Of a stretch of DNA of 64,000 bases, positions 61,301 to 64,000 are shown in pieces. Source of the DNA: Ophiosphaerella korrae (lineage: Eukaryota; Ascomycota; Dothideomycetes; Pleosporales; Phaeosphaeriaceae); assembly GCA_028456385.1 (NCBI GenBank), contig JALNQF010000018.1, positions 186,001-250,000 on the forward strand, in the 5' to 3' direction. Below the pieces are notes generated by a model that saw only the letters and a list, made by a program, of their open reading frames with translations, was not told where the DNA came from and searched no databases. The position numbers were made by a program, and so were the translations under genes. Every line of letters begins with the position of its first letter. Position 1 is the first letter of the stretch.

Positions 61301-64000
61301 GAGGATCCGACGATGGAGCCCAATGAAGTCTCCAGTGACCAGAAAGAAGTGCAGCCGATGGTAGAGGATATCCAAGTCGTACCACAGCCTGACGTTGTTG
61401 TGGCCGAGCCAGCTGCTGAGGATCTGCCTAAGGATCTTGATGCAAGTTTAACGCCTGTAACAGCTGTGCAAAGTGAGGCACAGTCGCAACCCATCGCCAC
61501 GACCGAGGAGCAGCTCGCACCTGAAATCGTGCAACTGATAGATACTGCCGTGGAGGAAGCTTCAACAGTATTGGTTTCTTCAAAGAAAGACAAGAAAAAG
61601 AAGAAGGGCAAGAAAGGCAAGATCATTGAGGAGAGCGAACCCAGCACTCCTGTCGCTGAAGTCCAATGGGAGTTGGAATTGCCCGTCGAGCCTGTGCAGT
61701 CTGATGCGAATGTTGAGACTGTGGTTCCCGTGGTAGACCGACCCCTCGAAGATGAGGTACAACCGGAGCCAAGCACTGATGTTGTACCCATTGTCGAGGA
61801 TCAGATCATTCAACCTGCCGCCGAAGAGCCTGTTCCTGTACCAAAAGAATCAATCGAGCAAGTCGAGCAGGCTCCCATCCCAGTGGAAGAGGACGTAGCA
61901 TCTTCGAAGAAGTCGAAAAAGAAGAAGGCTAAAAAGGGAAAGGCTGCTGATGTTGAGCCTACCACGCTAGACTTGGTCGAGGGACTGGCCGAGCCTGAAG
62001 CTTCTGCTGTCAAAGACGAACCAGTTGAAGCGGCGCCACAACCCGAGCCTGTCGTCGAACAACCTGCTGCCGTGCTGGAAGAGCCGATCGAACAACTATC
62101 GCAGCCTCCTGCACCCATGGAGGAGGATACTCCAGTATCGTCGAAGAAGTCGAAGAAGAAAGGCAAGAAGGGAAAGTCTGTTGATGTTGATTCGACTACC
62201 CTGGATGTCGTGGAGAAATCAACAGAACCTGAAGCCTCTACTGCTGTAGTTGATCTTCCGCTGGTCGAAGAACCTCAAGAGGTACCTCCGCCCCTTGAAA
62301 GCACCGAGGAACTTCATCCTGAAGTTACCGAGCAGATCAAGGCTGTTGAAGATCTTCCCGTTTCTACTCCGGAGGAGCCAATCCGTCAAGCTGAGGATCC
62401 AGTCATTGATGATGAGTCTACGTCTACTTCGAAGAAAGGCAAAAATAAGGCCAAAAAGGATAAGTCTGTTGATGAATCGAGTGCGATGGATGTCGCTGCA
62501 TCGACGGACACTATTGCACCAATTACTGAGTCCGAACAGCCAGCTGAGACAAGCACTGCTGAGCCTAGCATCGACATGGCCCCTACTGCAGTACCCGAAG
62601 TCGCTCCAGAAATCGTTGCAGCTTCTTCCGAGCCTACAATGCCCGTATCTGAGCCTCTAGAAGCACCAAGAGTAGTTGAAGATGTAGTCACTCTCATACC
62701 GGATACTGTCAGCAGCGAAGTGACAGAACCTATTGCAGAAGAGGAGCCAGCATCCACCTCGAAAAAGAGCAAGAAGAAGAAGGCAAAGAAGGGCAAGTCG
62801 CTCGGTACTGAGCCAAATACTTTAATCACCGAAGAGCCTGCACCTCAACTTGAAGGTCCTCTCGAGCCTGAAACTGCAGTCACGGAGCCCATGCCCCAAG
62901 TCACTGACATTGAAGGCATTCCTCCTTCGACCGATGCCCAGCCTACTTTAGAACAAGAGCATATCGAGAAGCTAGTGGAGATCGTACCTTCGCTTGCGCA
63001 AGACGAGCCTACTCAAGGCAAGATAGACTCCACCACAGTTGAACCACCTGCGACGGAAGATGCAGAGCCAGTGTCCAAAAAGTCGAAGAAGAAAAAGGCT
63101 AAGAAGGGCAAATCGATCGATGTAACAGAGCCTAGTACTCCTGTTAGCGAGGTTGATATGCAGCTTCAAGCGCCTGCGGAAAAGACAGATGAGCCGGCAC
63201 AACTTGCTGGTGAGCAATCAAACGTAGAAGTCGTGACTCTTGCGGTTATTGAGGACTTGCCTGAGACTTCTCCAGCTGAGAAAGAGGTTGAGAATACTAC
63301 CATAGCTGAGTCTGACACACCTAACCCAGACGTGTCTGTGCCGACGCTGCCTGAGCAGACCGTGGAAGCTGAATCTATGGAACCGGCAACAAAGAAGGGC
63401 AAGAAGATGAAGGATGCTGAAACGTCTGGACAAACCGAAGATGCGGCATCTACTTATATCGCATCTGAACCTCCGCCGGTCGAACAAGTTGCCCCATCTG
63501 CAGAGATTGACAACGAACCGCTTCTAAGACCGACCGCTGAAGTGCCCATCGAATCTTTCGAGACACCCATGGAGAGTGCTGCTATCAACAACGACCTAAT
63601 CCCAACACCAACTACCGAAGTGCCTCTTGAGCGAGAGCTGGCTGCTAATATAAGCCATCTCTCAGAGCCCGTTGACTTCGAAATGCCACTGGAAAGCCCC
63701 ATCGTACAAGATGAGTTTGTTCCCGAGATGCCTCACCCCACGGAGCCAACTACACCACAGCTTGAGGACACAACTGAGAAAGACGAAGCGACTCCGACCT
63801 CAAAGAAAGCTAAGAAGAAGAAGGGAAAGAAGGCGAAATCAATCTCCGAGCCAGAAACTCCTGTGACTGAAGTCGAGTCTTTCATTCCTGGTCCTAGTGC
63901 GCAGGAAAAGGTCGAAGGCACTACTACACCTGTGACAGAGCCAGTCGGCCTTGAAGAGGTTGCTCCCGAACAAGTAGAGACTGCTTCTCGCTCGCTTGAA
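49380..64000 (+). CDS. lah: Giant leashin/involucrin-repeat-type protein, 3' end outside the window
   Basis: Two visible exons: join(49380..57386,57464..>64000). Exon 1 has 2,669 codons without interruption, the intron is 77 nt (GTACAT..TATAG), and exon 2 is open for 2,179 codons to the last base, so at least 4,848 residues are encoded. Layout: RS/RD-rich N-terminus (1-150); Pro/Gln/Tyr-rich stretch; His-rich tract (about 458-480); a compact block with WWKDHEDVQKMEEYTEY and the only two Cys of exon 1 (C544, C547); RS tracts; Ala/Gly hydrophobic segments; a charged ER/EE helix (about 1182-1423); EVSTV repeats (about 1504-1625); then Lys-rich modules in acidic spacers through exon 2. Size, composition and taxonomic setting fit leashin (LAH/AoLah), which tethers Woronin bodies to septal pores; fungal databases often call such genes involucrin repeat proteins. 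The frame is certain; the leashin identity is inference. Confidence 0.65.
52924..53650 (+). repeat. Charged Glu/Arg-rich helical region in the giant gene
   Basis: About 240 codons of nearly pure Glu, Arg, Lys, Asp, Gln and Ala (RIDEDRRRREQLKREEDARR and similar), with i,i+4 opposite charges. This predicts a long single alpha-helix or coiled coil of up to about 35 nm. Codon-level repetition (CGCCGC, GAAGAA) makes the DNA itself repetitive. Confidence 0.7.
53889..54260 (+). repeat. EVSTV tandem repeat in the giant gene
   Basis: Six units of roughly 12-26 residues with the consensus Y-E-[PS]-S-E-V-S-T-V-[IV]-P-[IAS]-K-x-[KR]-T-[YHF]-E (EVSTVIPIKGKTYEPSNV and variants). Some units share long DNA identity, others have diverged, so the array looks recently expanded and partly eroded. 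Confidence 0.8.
58730..63870 (+). repeat. Lys-rich module repeated at least 13 times in exon 2 of the giant gene
   Basis: A module of the form SSKKxKKKKxKKGKxxDxxEPSTPVxE recurs near 58735, 59120, 60380, 60770, 61170, 61580, 61910, 62145, 62430, 62757, 63080, 63390 and 63800, at intervals mostly of 230-410 bp. The spacers are acidic and Pro/Val-rich (EEPxPxxVVE). It produces alternating positive and negative blocks along more than 1,700 residues. Confidence 0.8.

Noticed and set aside
49393..63921. Many long open frames on the minus strand and in other plus frames across the giant gene
   Set aside because: They mirror the low-complexity coding frame (Ser/Arg/Glu codons read in other frames) and lack their own domains, starts and splice sites.

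Overview
The window reads as a filamentous ascomycete (Pezizomycotina) chromosome segment, most likely a Dothideomycete such as a Pleosporales species; the order-level guess is inference. The reasons are genes split by short (about 47-90 nt) GT-AG introns, fungus-specific families (Zn2Cys6 regulator, SAT4-type membrane protein, AA9 monooxygenase, GH131-like enzyme) and a giant leashin/involucrin-repeat-type gene, a class tied to Woronin bodies, which only Pezizomycotina have. Sixteen protein genes are supported. Two are cut by the window edges (a GNAT acetyltransferase on the left, the giant gene on the right). Exon structures were built by hand from splice sites, reading frame and family continuity.

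Left part (1-18 kb): a GNAT acetyltransferase end; a divergent pair of a peroxisomal (AKL-ending) acyl-CoA ligase and a cytochrome P450 sharing a 0.6 kb promoter, followed convergently by a seven-helix SAT4-type membrane protein, together resembling a small accessory metabolism group; a 3.8 kb gene-free stretch ending with a 218 bp inverted-repeat element; then the inner nuclear membrane protein Src1/Heh1, ribosomal protein eL42 (five exons), a ketopantoate-reductase-like enzyme and a secreted GH131-like glucanase.

Middle part (18-48 kb): an orphan Ser/Arg-rich protein, a secreted Ala/Asn-rich protein, CPSF100/Cft2, a Zn2Cys6 regulator with an AT-hook set between two large gene-free regions, a full-size ABCG transporter built as two fused half-transporters, an orphan Gly/Met/Pro-rich protein, an AA9 lytic polysaccharide monooxygenase, a copper amine oxidase with a GC-AG intron, and CstF64/Rna15. 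Two mRNA 3'-end processing subunits (CPSF100, CstF64) and two plant-cell-wall-type secreted enzymes (GH131-like, AA9) therefore share the window.

Right part (49.4-64 kb): one gene fills the rest. It has an 8 kb first exon, a 77 nt intron and a second exon still open at the last base, giving at least 4,848 residues. The protein is low-complexity and strongly modular: RS-rich and His-rich tracts, one folded-looking block with the only two cysteines of exon 1, about ten Ala/Gly-rich hydrophobic segments, a long charged helix, an EVSTV tandem repeat, and at least thirteen Lys-rich modules set in acidic spacers. A Woronin-body tether (leashin) is the best explanation. It and its unexplained internal periodicities are the most interesting content of the window.
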